Assembly (NCBI GenBank): GCA_910577915.1
Contig: CAJTOM010000053.1
Location: 1 to 18,547, forward strand
Direction: 5' to 3'
Source of the DNA: an uncultured Oscillospiraceae bacterium
Lineage (GTDB): Bacteria; Bacillota; Clostridia; Oscillospirales; Oscillospiraceae
Length of the DNA: 18,547 nt
The notes beneath the pieces are model-generated. The model ran no database searches. It saw only the letters and a list, made by a program, of their open reading frames with translations, and was not told where the DNA came from. Position numbers and translations under genes: made by a program. Below, piece by piece: positions 1 through 6,062 of this stretch (its first letter is position 1; each line of letters opens with the position of its first letter).

Positions 1-21
1 CGGGAAGCATTTTGCTTCCCG
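1..21 (-). terminator. Hairpin closing the BMP/phosphoesterase operon
   Basis: A perfect 9-bp inverted repeat (CGGGAAGCA, loop TTT, TGCTTCCCG) lies 10 bp past the stop codon of the phosphoesterase gene on the minus strand. Whether a U-tract follows on that strand cannot be seen, because the window ends here. It is equally possible that it serves a plus-strand gene to the left, since a CTTTTT run follows at about 28-33. Confidence 0.6.
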
Positions 22-31
22 CCGCCGCTTT

Positions 32-634
32 TTATGAGGGATCGGGGAGATCCAGCAGGTAGCGCTCGTAGGCGTTGATGATGGTGGTGTCGTTCCGCTG
101 GAGGACCCTGGGGCGCTGCGCGCCGTAGTTCATATGGACATGACCGTGGACCAGATACCGGGGCCGGTACTTGTCCAGCAGGGGCAGGAAGCACTCGAAG
201 CCCCGGTGGGCGTAGTCCTCCCCGTCGCCGTAGCCCATGGCGGGGGAGTGGGTCACCACCAGGTCCACCCCGCCGGCCCGGCGCAGCTGGAACCACAGAC
301 GCCGGATACGCCAGGCCATCTGGCGCTCTGTGTACTGGTGGGGCCCGCCGCTGTACTGGGGGCTGCCCCCCAGGCCCAGGATGCGCAGGCCCTTGCAGGT
401 CACCAGCTTGTCCTCGATGCAGTCGCACCCCTCGGGGGGGCGTATGTCGTAGGTCTGGTCGTGGTTGCCGTGGACGTACAGCAGGGGGGCCCGGCCCATG
501 GTGACCAGGAAGGAGAGATAGCTGGACTTCAGATCTCCGCAGGAGAGAATCAGGTCCACGCCGTCCAGCCGTCCGGGCTGGAAATAATCCCAGTAGTAGG
601 GGCTCTCCTTGTCGGAGATCAGCAGAAGCTTCAC
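32..634 (-). CDS. Calcineurin-like metallophosphoesterase
   Basis: This 200-aa protein belongs to the calcineurin-like metallophosphoesterase superfamily, which hydrolyses phosphoesters at a two-metal centre; it is presumably cytoplasmic because no signal peptide is seen. Visible metal-site motifs are D8, GD (33-34), GNHD (56-59), TH (128-129) and GHVH (164-167). The usual first motif DxH reads D8-K9-E10, so one normal metal ligand is replaced. The start is GTG at 634, chosen because AGGAGGGG lies just upstream and because it overlaps the preceding gene's TGA as GTGA, which suggests translational coupling. It is the second gene of an operon with a BMP-like protein and is followed by a hairpin. 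The substrate cannot be told from sequence; a nucleotide is a guess based only on the neighbour. Confidence 0.88.
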   Translation of the reverse strand: MKLLLISDKESPYYWDYFQPGRLDGVDLILSCGDLKSSYLSFLVTMGRAPLLYVHGNHDQTYDIRPPEGCDCIEDKLVTCKGLRILGLGGSPQYSGGPHQYTERQMAWRIRRLWFQLRRAGGVDLVVTHSPAMGYGDGEDYAHRGFECFLPLLDKYRPRYLVHGHVHMNYGAQRPRVLQRNDTTIINAYERYLLDLPDPS

Positions 635-2613
635 AGCAGCGGCCCCTCCTTCTCCGGCAGAAGCTGGTCGCGGTAGACGCCCTGGAGCCGGACCAGGGGT
701 TTGGCCATGTCCAGCAGCTCCTCATAGGCGGGGATGGCGCCGTCCACGCTGTCGCACAGCCAGTCCATGCGCAGGATCTCGTCGGGGGAGAACCACCGCT
801 CCCCGTCGCTGCGCTGGAGGCCCTGCTGGTCGAAGATCACCCGGCGGAAGGGCTCGATGGACCCGTCCACGATGCCCCGGCGCAGGATCTCCACCAGCTG
901 GGGCACGCCGTCGGGCAGGTTCTGGCTCAGAAGCACATCCACCGCCCGGCTGCTCATGCCCCACCAGTAGTTTACCGCCCGGCCCCCGTCCCGGTCGCCC
1001 AGGGCGTCCCAGCCGCCGGAGAAGATGCTGCGCACCAGCTTCACATAGAAGTTCCCCCAGTGCCAGTAGGGGGAGGCCAGGGAGCGCAGGGAGCCGTCGC
1101 TCTGGAGCTGGCACAGGCCCCAGGGCTCCAGAACGCGGTCGGGGGTGGGAATATCCCGGTTGGAGATGATGTCAACCCCCGCCGCCGCCAGCGCGGCCAT
1201 GGAGTCCTGCTCCACGCAGGACCAGCGCAGCTGGATCCGGGCCCTGGGGTTGGTGAGCCGGGCTCCCAGGGCAAAGGCGTTGATGCCGGCGGGCACGCCG
1301 AAGATGGGGTTGGAAGCCACATAGCCGATGCGGCCGTCCCGGCTCATGGCCCCGGCGACGGCCCCGGTGATGAACTTGCCCTCGTAGATGCGGCTGTAGT
1401 AGGTGCGCACCCCGGTGTAGGGCATGGAGGCGGAGCAGTTGAGCACCCGGACGGCGGGGTACTTGGCGGCGATTTTCCGGCAGGCGTCGATGAGGGGCGG
1501 GGTGGTGGCGAAGAGGACCTGGGCCCCGTCGTCGATAGCGGCCTCCATGGCGGCCACGGCCTCCTCGCCGGGGTGCACGCCGTCCATGGACCGGACCGTC
1601 ACCTTCTCCCCCATCACCGCCTCCAGGTACTGCCGGCCCAGGTCGTGGGCCCGGGCCCAGTCGCTCTCCTCGGGGCGGCGCTCGTTGATGAAGGCGATGT
1701 TCAGGGTGGTGGGGAACACCGCCTTGAACAGGCGGCCCAGCAGGCCGGGGGCCGGGGGCTCGGCCTCCTCTGTCTGCTCCCGCTCCTCGGTGGTCACGGA
1801 GATGGGGTTGGACTGGCTGAGTACCCGCACGTCCGCCCACACGGCGCTGAGGGTCTTGGCCAGCTCGGGGGCGGGGGTGGTCTTCAGCTTCTCGAAGGGG
1901 TAGACCCGCAGCCACACCAGCAGGGCGTCCGCCGCCGTAACGGGCAGCAGCTCGCCCCCCAGCTTTTTGAAGGCGGCCTGGAAATAGGTGAAGCCGGAGA
2001 CGAAGCGGGAGCGCTCGTCCGCCGTCCAGACGTGGTCGGGCTCGTAGCCCAGGGCGGTCTGGAGCTTGACGAAGCTGCCCGCCCGGCTGAAGTGGACCCG
2101 GTAGAGCCCCGTCATCTGGTAGGAGCGCATGAAGTCGTAGTAGGCCTGGACCGCCGGGTCCTCGCTCCACACGGGGATGACCCGGATGACGTAGCCGGGG
2201 ATGGTGGGGGCGTTGTAGCTCTTGAGGACGCTGGCCCGCTTGTTGCCCTCCTGGACGTAGAAGCGGCCCATGTACTCGTAGCACCGGATGGGGTCCCGGA
2301 TGCCCTCGTCCCCCAGGTGGGCGGCGCACAGCTCCCGCCACTTGAAGGCGAACTCCGAGTCGGCGTCCAGCAGGGGCATGAAGTTGGCGGCGAAGGCGCT
2401 GCGCCGCCCGGTGGTCTTGGTGCCCACGATCTGCTCCGTGGGGATCTCCAGCACCCCCATGTCCACCCGGCCGGCCACCAGGGAGTCGTCCAGCAGAATC
2501 TCGTCGAGGACTTGGGGATAGGGGTAGCGTCCGTGGAGGACGCAGTCCCGGTAATTTTTCTGTCCCAGTTTGAGGGCTTTGTTGTACTGTTCAAGGGCTT
2601 CCTGCCTGTTCAA
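631..2613 (-). CDS. ParB-like plus BMP/Med-type periplasmic-binding-fold fusion protein
   Basis: A 660-aa protein from a TTG start at 2613, placed by an AAAGGAGG ribosome site 8 bp upstream; a longer frame to an ATG at 2673 lacks such a site. Residues about 50-150 resemble the ParB/sulfiredoxin-like fold, including IPTEQIVGTKT near 57-67 and a QEGNKRASVLK box at 121-131. From about 302 to 640 the protein resembles the BMP family (PBP1 fold) that binds nucleosides in ABC uptake systems. Segments TLNIAFIN, VLFATTPPLID and GRIGYVASNPIFGVPAGINAF fit that fold. Unlike true BMP lipoproteins it has no signal peptide or lipobox, so it should act in the cytoplasm, perhaps as a ligand sensor (inference). 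It is the first gene of a two-gene operon. No transporter permease or ATPase is adjacent. Confidence 0.85.
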   Translation of the reverse strand: MNRQEALEQYNKALKLGQKNYRDCVLHGRYPYPQVLDEILLDDSLVAGRVDMGVLEIPTEQIVGTKTTGRRSAFAANFMPLLDADSEFAFKWRELCAAHLGDEGIRDPIRCYEYMGRFYVQEGNKRASVLKSYNAPTIPGYVIRVIPVWSEDPAVQAYYDFMRSYQMTGLYRVHFSRAGSFVKLQTALGYEPDHVWTADERSRFVSGFTYFQAAFKKLGGELLPVTAADALLVWLRVYPFEKLKTTPAPELAKTLSAVWADVRVLSQSNPISVTTEEREQTEEAEPPAPGLLGRLFKAVFPTTLNIAFINERRPEESDWARAHDLGRQYLEAVMGEKVTVRSMDGVHPGEEAVAAMEAAIDDGAQVLFATTPPLIDACRKIAAKYPAVRVLNCSASMPYTGVRTYYSRIYEGKFITGAVAGAMSRDGRIGYVASNPIFGVPAGINAFALGARLTNPRARIQLRWSCVEQDSMAALAAAGVDIISNRDIPTPDRVLEPWGLCQLQSDGSLRSLASPYWHWGNFYVKLVRSIFSGGWDALGDRDGGRAVNYWWGMSSRAVDVLLSQNLPDGVPQLVEILRRGIVDGSIEPFRRVIFDQQGLQRSDGERWFSPDEILRMDWLCDSVDGAIPAYEELLDMAKPLVRLQGVYRDQLLPEKEGPLL

Positions 2614-2620
2614 AGAGCTC

Positions 2621-2628
2621 TCCTCCTT
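2621..2628 (-). promoter_or_regulatory. Ribosome binding site fixing a TTG start
   Basis: Read on the minus strand this is AAAGGAGG(A), 8 bp before TTG at 2613. It decides the start of the ParB/BMP fusion gene against the upstream ATG at 2673, which has no such site. Confidence 0.75.
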
Positions 2629-2692
2629 TACCGCCTGCGTGGACCGGAGACCACACAGGTACGCGCGCTGCATACCATGTCAAACCAGGGTC

Positions 2693-2721
2693 ATTATAAA
2701 CAAACCGCGCCCCCGGCGCAA
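2693..2721 (-). promoter_or_regulatory. Sigma-A promoter of the BMP/phosphoesterase operon
   Basis: On the minus strand TTGCGC (2716-2721) and a perfect TATAAT (2693-2698) are separated by exactly 17 bp. The predicted transcript has a leader of about 70 nt before the TTG start. Confidence 0.6.
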
Positions 2722-2788
2722 GCCCTTTCTGCCGAAAAGGGCGGAGATTTTCCGGCGGAGAGGGGGCGCGGAGCGGGCAGAGCCCGCT
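2722..2788 (-). terminator. Two hairpins downstream of the ArsC-family gene
   Basis: Two perfect 7-bp stems lie between the ArsC-family stop and the operon promoter: AGCGGGC/GCCCGCT at 2772-2788 (loop AGA) and GCCCTTT/AAAGGGC at 2722-2742 (7-nt loop). Neither has a clear U-tract on the minus strand, so intrinsic termination is only a possibility. Confidence 0.35.
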
Positions 2789-2802
2789 GCCGGAGGCGGG
2801 GG

Positions 2803-3162
2803 CTATCCCCGGACCTGGAGGGCCTCCCGCCAGGCCTCCTCCTTAAAGCCCGGCAGCACCGCCGTCTCCGTCACCAGCAGGGGCCGCTTCACCAGCATGC
2901 CGTCCGCCGCCAGCAGGGACAGCTGCTCCTCCTCGCTCATGTCCGCCAGCTTGTCCTTGAGCCCCAGGGCCCGGTACTGGAGGCCGCTGGTGTTGAAAAA
3001 ACGCTTCAGGGGCAGGCCGCTGCGGCGGTGCCACTCCGTGAGCTCCGCCAGGGTGGGGTTGTCCGATTTGATGTCCCTGGCCTCGAAGGCCGCGCCCTGG
3101 TCGGCCAGCCACTTGGCGGCCTTCTGGCAGGTGGTGCATTTGGGATAGTGCAGAAATAGCAT
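2803..3162 (-). CDS. ArsC/Spx-family thioredoxin-fold protein
   Basis: A 119-aa protein, the usual length for the ArsC/Spx family (YffB-like branch). The redox motif is C9-T-T-C12, followed by a helix, with NTSG at 57-60 and the K92-R93-P94 motif that normally precedes the cis-proline strand. Members are either glutaredoxin-dependent reductases or, as Spx, bind the RNA polymerase alpha subunit. Nothing here shows arsenate resistance: there is no arsR or arsB nearby. The ATG at 3162 is preceded by AAGGAG. The gene stands alone, divergent from the plus-strand pair at 3502-4956, with a predicted leader of about 160 nt. Family assignment is firm; the exact role is not. Confidence 0.88.
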   Translation of the reverse strand: MLFLHYPKCTTCQKAAKWLADQGAAFEARDIKSDNPTLAELTEWHRRSGLPLKRFFNTSGLQYRALGLKDKLADMSEEEQLSLLAADGMLVKRPLLVTETAVLPGFKEEAWREALQVRG

Positions 3163-3330
3163 GGTGCTTCACTCCTTATTGTCAGTATGGCGCTGTTACC
3201 GGCGCGCTTGAAAAGCGGTAAAACGGAGGCGGGAAAACTGGCGGAGGGCGGAGGATAGGGGGACGCCCGCCAAAGGAACAGCCGCCGGTTTGGCCGCCGC
3301 ACTTTGCCGTTTTTCAGGTGTGCCGGCTAT

Positions 3331-3359
3331 ATTGTAGCAGGGGCGGAGGGATTCGTCAA
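3331..3359 (-). promoter_or_regulatory. Sigma-A promoter of the ArsC-family gene
   Basis: On the minus strand TTGACG (3354-3359), a 17-bp spacer and TACAAT (3331-3336), with the extended -10 dinucleotide TG (TGCTACAAT). It predicts a start near 3324 and a leader of about 160 nt. Confidence 0.72.
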
Positions 3360-3424
3360 CTTGGCGCTTATGCCGCTCGGAGCTGAGAGGAGAAAAATTC
3401 CTTTGGGAGAATGGCGGATAAGTG

Positions 3425-3453
3425 TTGACAGATTGAAAACGATATGTTACAAT
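3425..3453 (+). promoter_or_regulatory. Sigma-A promoter of the 97-aa protein/NlpC operon
   Basis: Consensus TTGACA (3425-3430), 17-bp spacer and TACAAT (3448-3453). The nonamer GTTACAATT occurs at 3446-3454, covering the -10, and again at 3457-3465, 11 bp (about one helical turn) downstream. The copy could be a duplicated -10 or a regulator half-site. Confidence 0.78.
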
Positions 3454-3501
3454 TCGGTTACAATTATGACAAACCTACTGCAAACGGAAGGAAGTGACCG
3501 G

Positions 3502-3795
3502 ATGGCACAGCAGAAAGCTGAAACCCTCATGTACCGCAACCATCCCCTGCGCCGGATTGATAAGATGATCTATTATGGCTCCATGGCGGATTCCCACATC
3601 ATTTTGATGCAGGTGAAGGAGACAAAAAAGGAAAAGGACCTGGAGATCGCGACCAAGGTCTCTGTTGAGCTCCAGCGCACCGCGCCCGACCTCAAGAGCC
3701 GGGACCGGGTGGTCAAGCGCAGCGAAAAGGACAGCCTCTACGCCGCCATGGACGTCTCCGCCATCTGGCTGGAGCGGGCGCTGGCCGGCAAGTAA
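3502..3795 (+). CDS. Conserved-looking small protein of unknown function
   Basis: A 97-aa soluble protein that I do not recognise. It is charged, with Lys/Arg-rich segments (KETKKEKD near 43-50) and a hydrophobic stretch YYGSMADSHIILMQV near 24-38, and has no signal peptide or membrane segment. The ATG at 3502 is the first good start after the strong promoter at 3425-3453, with GGAAGGAAG just upstream; the frame stays open further left to 3304, but that part lies across and before the promoter. The downstream NlpC/P60 gene begins 48 bp later with no obvious promoter of its own, so the two are probably cotranscribed. Confidence 0.72.
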   Translation: MAQQKAETLMYRNHPLRRIDKMIYYGSMADSHIILMQVKETKKEKDLEIATKVSVELQRTAPDLKSRDRVVKRSEKDSLYAAMDVSAIWLERALAGK

Positions 3796-3843
3796 CCCTG
3801 CATCTTTTACAAACGATACAACAGAGAAGACGAGGTCACACGA

Positions 3844-4956
3844 ATGAGAAAGTTTCTGAGCAAGACGATGCTGCTGGCTGCCCTGACAGCCCTGTTCCTC
3901 GCCGCCACCGCGGCCGCCGCCTCCATCGGCACCGGCGTGGTGGACGCCGACACCCTCCGGGTGCGCACAGAGCCCTCCACCGACGCCGCCACCGTCACCT
4001 ACCTCAGCGACGGCACCCAGGTGCAGGTCCTGGAGGACCTGGGCGACTGGTACCAGATCAGCTGGAACGGCTACACCGGCTATGTCTCCGCTGAGTTCCT
4101 CCTCTACACCCCCGCCGGCACCGTCACCAGCAACGCACCCGCCGTCCGGGACGTGACGGGCCGCATCGGCGTCCTCGACAGCGAGGGCGCGTACTTCCGG
4201 GCCGGTCCCTCCGTGGCCGACGAGGTCTATGATGTGATGGCCGACGGCGACGAGGTCGTCATCCTCACGCTGGCCGACGGCTGGTGCCAGGTGGACTGGG
4301 AGGGCCAGGAGGGCTACGTCAAGGCCGACTACCTCAGCGTAGACGGCATCCCCCTGGTGGACCCCCAGGGCCTCGTCACCGGCGACGTGGTCAACCTGCG
4401 CAGCGCCCCCGGCACCGACAGCAGCGTCCTGGGCAAGGTCTACGGCGGCTCCCTGGTGGACATCATCACCCTGGAGAACGGCTGGTACGCCGTCAGCCAT
4501 AACGGGACCAACGGTTACATACGGGAGGATTACCTCCGGGTTTACGACGAGGCCGAGGCCAGCGCCATCGGCAGCGACATCGTGGAGACCGCTCTGGGCT
4601 TTTTGGGCACCCCCTACGTCTACGGCGGCGCGTCCTCCAGAGGCTTTGACTGCTCCGGCTTTACTATGTACGTGTTCAGCCTCTACGGCTACAGCCTGCC
4701 CCACTCCGCCACCTCCCAGTGGAACAACTCCGGCACCTATGTGGAGCGCAGCGACCTCCAGCCCGGTGATCTGGTCCTCTTCTGCGACCCCTCCCGGAGC
4801 AACGGGAAGGCCTGCTCCCACGTGGGCATCTACATCGGCGACAACGAGTTCGTCCACGCCGCCTCCGGCTCCAGAAGCGGCAGGTCTGTCCGCATCGACA
4901 GCCTCAGCGACGGCTACTACGACGGCTACTACGTGGGCGCCAAGCGGCTTGGGTGA
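3844..4956 (+). CDS. Secreted SH3b x3 - NlpC/P60 peptidoglycan hydrolase
   Basis: A 370-aa exported cell-wall enzyme. An N-terminal signal peptide (charged MRKFLSK, hydrophobic core, AAAA cleavage zone near 22-27) is followed by three bacterial SH3 domains at about 28-90, 105-167 and 177-233. Each carries the L/F-R-x-x-P start and a GYV/GYI end. The C-terminal NlpC/P60 domain (about 243-370) has the catalytic C270 in GFDCSGF, H326 in SHVGIY and a third residue H338. NlpC/P60 enzymes cut gamma-D-Glu-diamino acid bonds in peptidoglycan stems, and SH3b modules hold them on the wall. The ATG at 3844 follows GAGGT at 7 bp. A strong terminator follows. It sits second after an unknown 97-aa gene. 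Confidence 0.95.
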   Translation: MRKFLSKTMLLAALTALFLAATAAAASIGTGVVDADTLRVRTEPSTDAATVTYLSDGTQVQVLEDLGDWYQISWNGYTGYVSAEFLLYTPAGTVTSNAPAVRDVTGRIGVLDSEGAYFRAGPSVADEVYDVMADGDEVVILTLADGWCQVDWEGQEGYVKADYLSVDGIPLVDPQGLVTGDVVNLRSAPGTDSSVLGKVYGGSLVDIITLENGWYAVSHNGTNGYIREDYLRVYDEAEASAIGSDIVETALGFLGTPYVYGGASSRGFDCSGFTMYVFSLYGYSLPHSATSQWNNSGTYVERSDLQPGDLVLFCDPSRSNGKACSHVGIYIGDNEFVHAASGSRSGRSVRIDSLSDGYYDGYYVGAKRLG

Positions 4957-4975
4957 GATTATACGAGCGCATACG

Positions 4976-5014
4976 AGCGGGACATCCGGCGAGGGCCGGG
5001 TGTCCCGCTGTTTT
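4976..5014 (+). terminator. Rho-independent terminator after the NlpC/P60 gene
   Basis: A 15-bp stem with one T-G wobble (arms 4976-4990 and 4995-5009, loop GAGG) is followed by GTTTT, 20 bp past the stop codon. Confidence 0.88.
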
Positions 5015-5264
5015 GCGGGCGCTCCGGCGGGCGGGGGGCGGTTCGATTGAATTGTCAAGGTACGCTCTGTGCGGTCTTCTTGACCCCGCCGCACGCGGCC
5101 CGGTACCTGGCCTGGTCGCACTTACTTTCGGACTTGGTTACCGCGGTGGTGGTGCTCCCTACATGCTGTAGGGCGAACATGGGGGGAAGTTGCACGGGGG
5201 CGTGCATCCGGCGGGAATTTTTTTTCGCGGGAGGGCGGGCCCGCCCCCGGGGATTCCTAAAGTG
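5015..5264. other. Inverted-repeat-rich intergenic stretch of unknown role
   Basis: No convincing protein gene. Four dyads are visible. The first is a nested stem: AGGTAC (5058-5063) with GTACCT (5103-5108), enclosing GTGCGG (5069-5074) with CCGCAC (5089-5094). The second is CCCTACA/TGTAGGG at 5157-5173 with a 3-nt loop. The third is TGCACG/CGTGCA at 5191-5206, followed 11 bp later by eight T (5218-5225). The fourth is the palindrome GGGCGGGCCCGCCC at 5233-5246. A minus-strand frame, 5055-5180, reads a protein-like 41 aa but has no ribosome site. This could be a small RNA, a dispersed repeat or a gene relic; I could not match it to a known riboswitch. Confidence 0.45.
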
Positions 5265-5293
5265 TTGACATCCGGCGCGGCTTCTGGTACAAT
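5265..5293 (+). promoter_or_regulatory. Strong sigma-A promoter of the membrane protein gene
   Basis: TTGACA (5265-5270), 17-bp spacer, TACAAT (5288-5293) with extended -10 TGG. The palindrome at 5233-5246 lies 18 bp before the -35 and could be an activator or repressor site (inference). Confidence 0.8.
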
Positions 5294-5324
5294 TTCTTCA
5301 GATCATGTGGAGGAGGCGGCGCGT

Positions 5325-5822
5325 ATGGCCATCAGCCGGCAGAGGAAAAGTATGGGACTCCCCATTGCGGCATGCGTTGTGGCGCTGCTGGTGCTGCCGC
5401 TGGCGGCGATGTTCATCCGGGCGGTCCTCTATCTGAACAGCTTCCAGACCTTCGTGGAGGAGATGTCCGACGCCACGGTGTACGCCTTCTATCACGAGGG
5501 GGTGCGGGTGACCAACCGGCAGGGGGAGGCCTACACCGCCGGTGGACGGGCGGTCTATATCCCCTATTCCCTCATCTCCCAGGCCGGCCCCGGACAGCCC
5601 CAGCGGGAGATTCCCGATCAGGCCTGCGTTACGGTGGAGTACGGGGACGGCTCCCGGCTGCAGCTGTGGGAGGTGCCGGTGAAGAACAGCCGGCGCAGCG
5701 CCCGCTATGGGATGCTGATCTGCTTCGAGAGCGCCGGGGGCGAGCGGTTTTTGTATGACACGGATATGGTCCGGCTGCCGGAGGTGGAGAGAGGGCTGCT
5801 GGCCGGGAGAGAGGATTCCTGA
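5325..5822 (+). CDS. Membrane-anchored protein of unknown function
   Basis: A 165-aa protein. A short basic N-terminus (MAISRQRKS) precedes one membrane segment at about 11-33, so the remaining ~130 residues are probably outside the cell. The outer part has a beta-rich look, with repeated VTVEYGDGSRLQLWEVPV-like strands, and no Cys pairs or catalytic motif that I recognise. The start is ATG at 5325, 8 bp after GGAGGAGG and 32 bp after a strong promoter; the frame is open further left, but only through the promoter. It appears monocistronic, with candidate terminators at 5829-5847 and 5901-5938. I cannot name a family. Confidence 0.75.
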   Translation: MAISRQRKSMGLPIAACVVALLVLPLAAMFIRAVLYLNSFQTFVEEMSDATVYAFYHEGVRVTNRQGEAYTAGGRAVYIPYSLISQAGPGQPQREIPDQACVTVEYGDGSRLQLWEVPVKNSRRSARYGMLICFESAGGERFLYDTDMVRLPEVERGLLAGREDS

Positions 5823-5828
5823 GAAGGG

Positions 5829-5847
5829 GAGGCGGATATGCCGCCTC
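5829..5847 (+). terminator. Hairpin after the membrane protein gene
   Basis: Perfect 7-bp stem GAGGCGG/CCGCCTC with a 5-nt loop, 6 bp past the stop. It has no T-tract, so it may only protect the 3' end or pause polymerase. Confidence 0.4.
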
Positions 5848-5900
5848 GCCGGTGGGGACGGGACCGGACAATCTGACATAGGGCTTGCTGACAACGACTG

Positions 5901-5938
5901 AAAGCTGGGAGGTTTGTTCCTTCCGGCTTTTGCTTTTT
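5901..5938 (+). terminator. Likely intrinsic terminator upstream of the merR operon
   Basis: AAAGCTGG (5901-5908) pairs with CCGGCTTT (5923-5930) with one wobble, and TGCTTTTT follows. It separates the membrane-protein transcript from the MerR operon. Confidence 0.55.
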
Positions 5939-6015
5939 CCTGTGGCACCCCTTGCGGCGGGGGGACGGGGGCTTTTTGCCCTTTGCCGGTTATGCGGGGA
6001 AGCACAAAAAAGGGC

Positions 6016-6046
6016 TTGCTCGTGACGCGGCGTCATGAGGTATACT
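6016..6046 (+). promoter_or_regulatory. MerR-type promoter with operator in a 19-bp spacer
   Basis: TTGCTC (6016-6021) and TATACT (6041-6046) are 19 bp apart, which is too long for sigma-A unaided but is the spacing used by MerR-family activators. The spacer holds TGACGC-G-GCGTCA (6023-6035), part of a 21-bp dyad (6019-6039) whose 10-bp arms match at 9 positions. This predicts that the MerR protein encoded just downstream binds here, underwinds the promoter on ligand binding, and controls itself and the exporter. Confidence 0.78.
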
Positions 6047-6062
6047 ACCCGCAGGAGGTGTT

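Larger units (their letters stand above)
3163..3501. other. Divergent intergenic region with two promoters
   Basis: This 339-bp gap holds the divergent promoters for the ArsC-family gene (minus) and the 97-aa protein (plus). The left half is the long predicted leader of the ArsC-family transcript, purine-rich with GGCGG repeats. No coding sequence with a credible ribosome site was found. Confidence 0.7.

Noticed and set aside
1060..3159. A 699-codon plus-strand frame across the BMP-like and ArsC-family genes
   Set aside because: It runs antisense through two genes with recognisable domains, a promoter and ribosome sites. Its own translation is low-complexity Gly/Val/His/Ala.
2803..3162. Arsenate resistance gene
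   Set aside because: The family is shared with Spx and YffB proteins, and no arsenic genes are nearby.
3475..5121. A 548-codon minus-strand frame opposite the NlpC/P60 gene
   Set aside because: It is the shadow of a well-defined secreted hydrolase and crosses its terminator; no ribosome site or family match.
5131..5175. T-box riboswitch upstream of the 165-aa membrane protein
   Set aside because: TTACCGCGGTGG resembles part of the T-box sequence, but there is no specifier stem, no proper antiterminator, and the downstream promoter lies after it.
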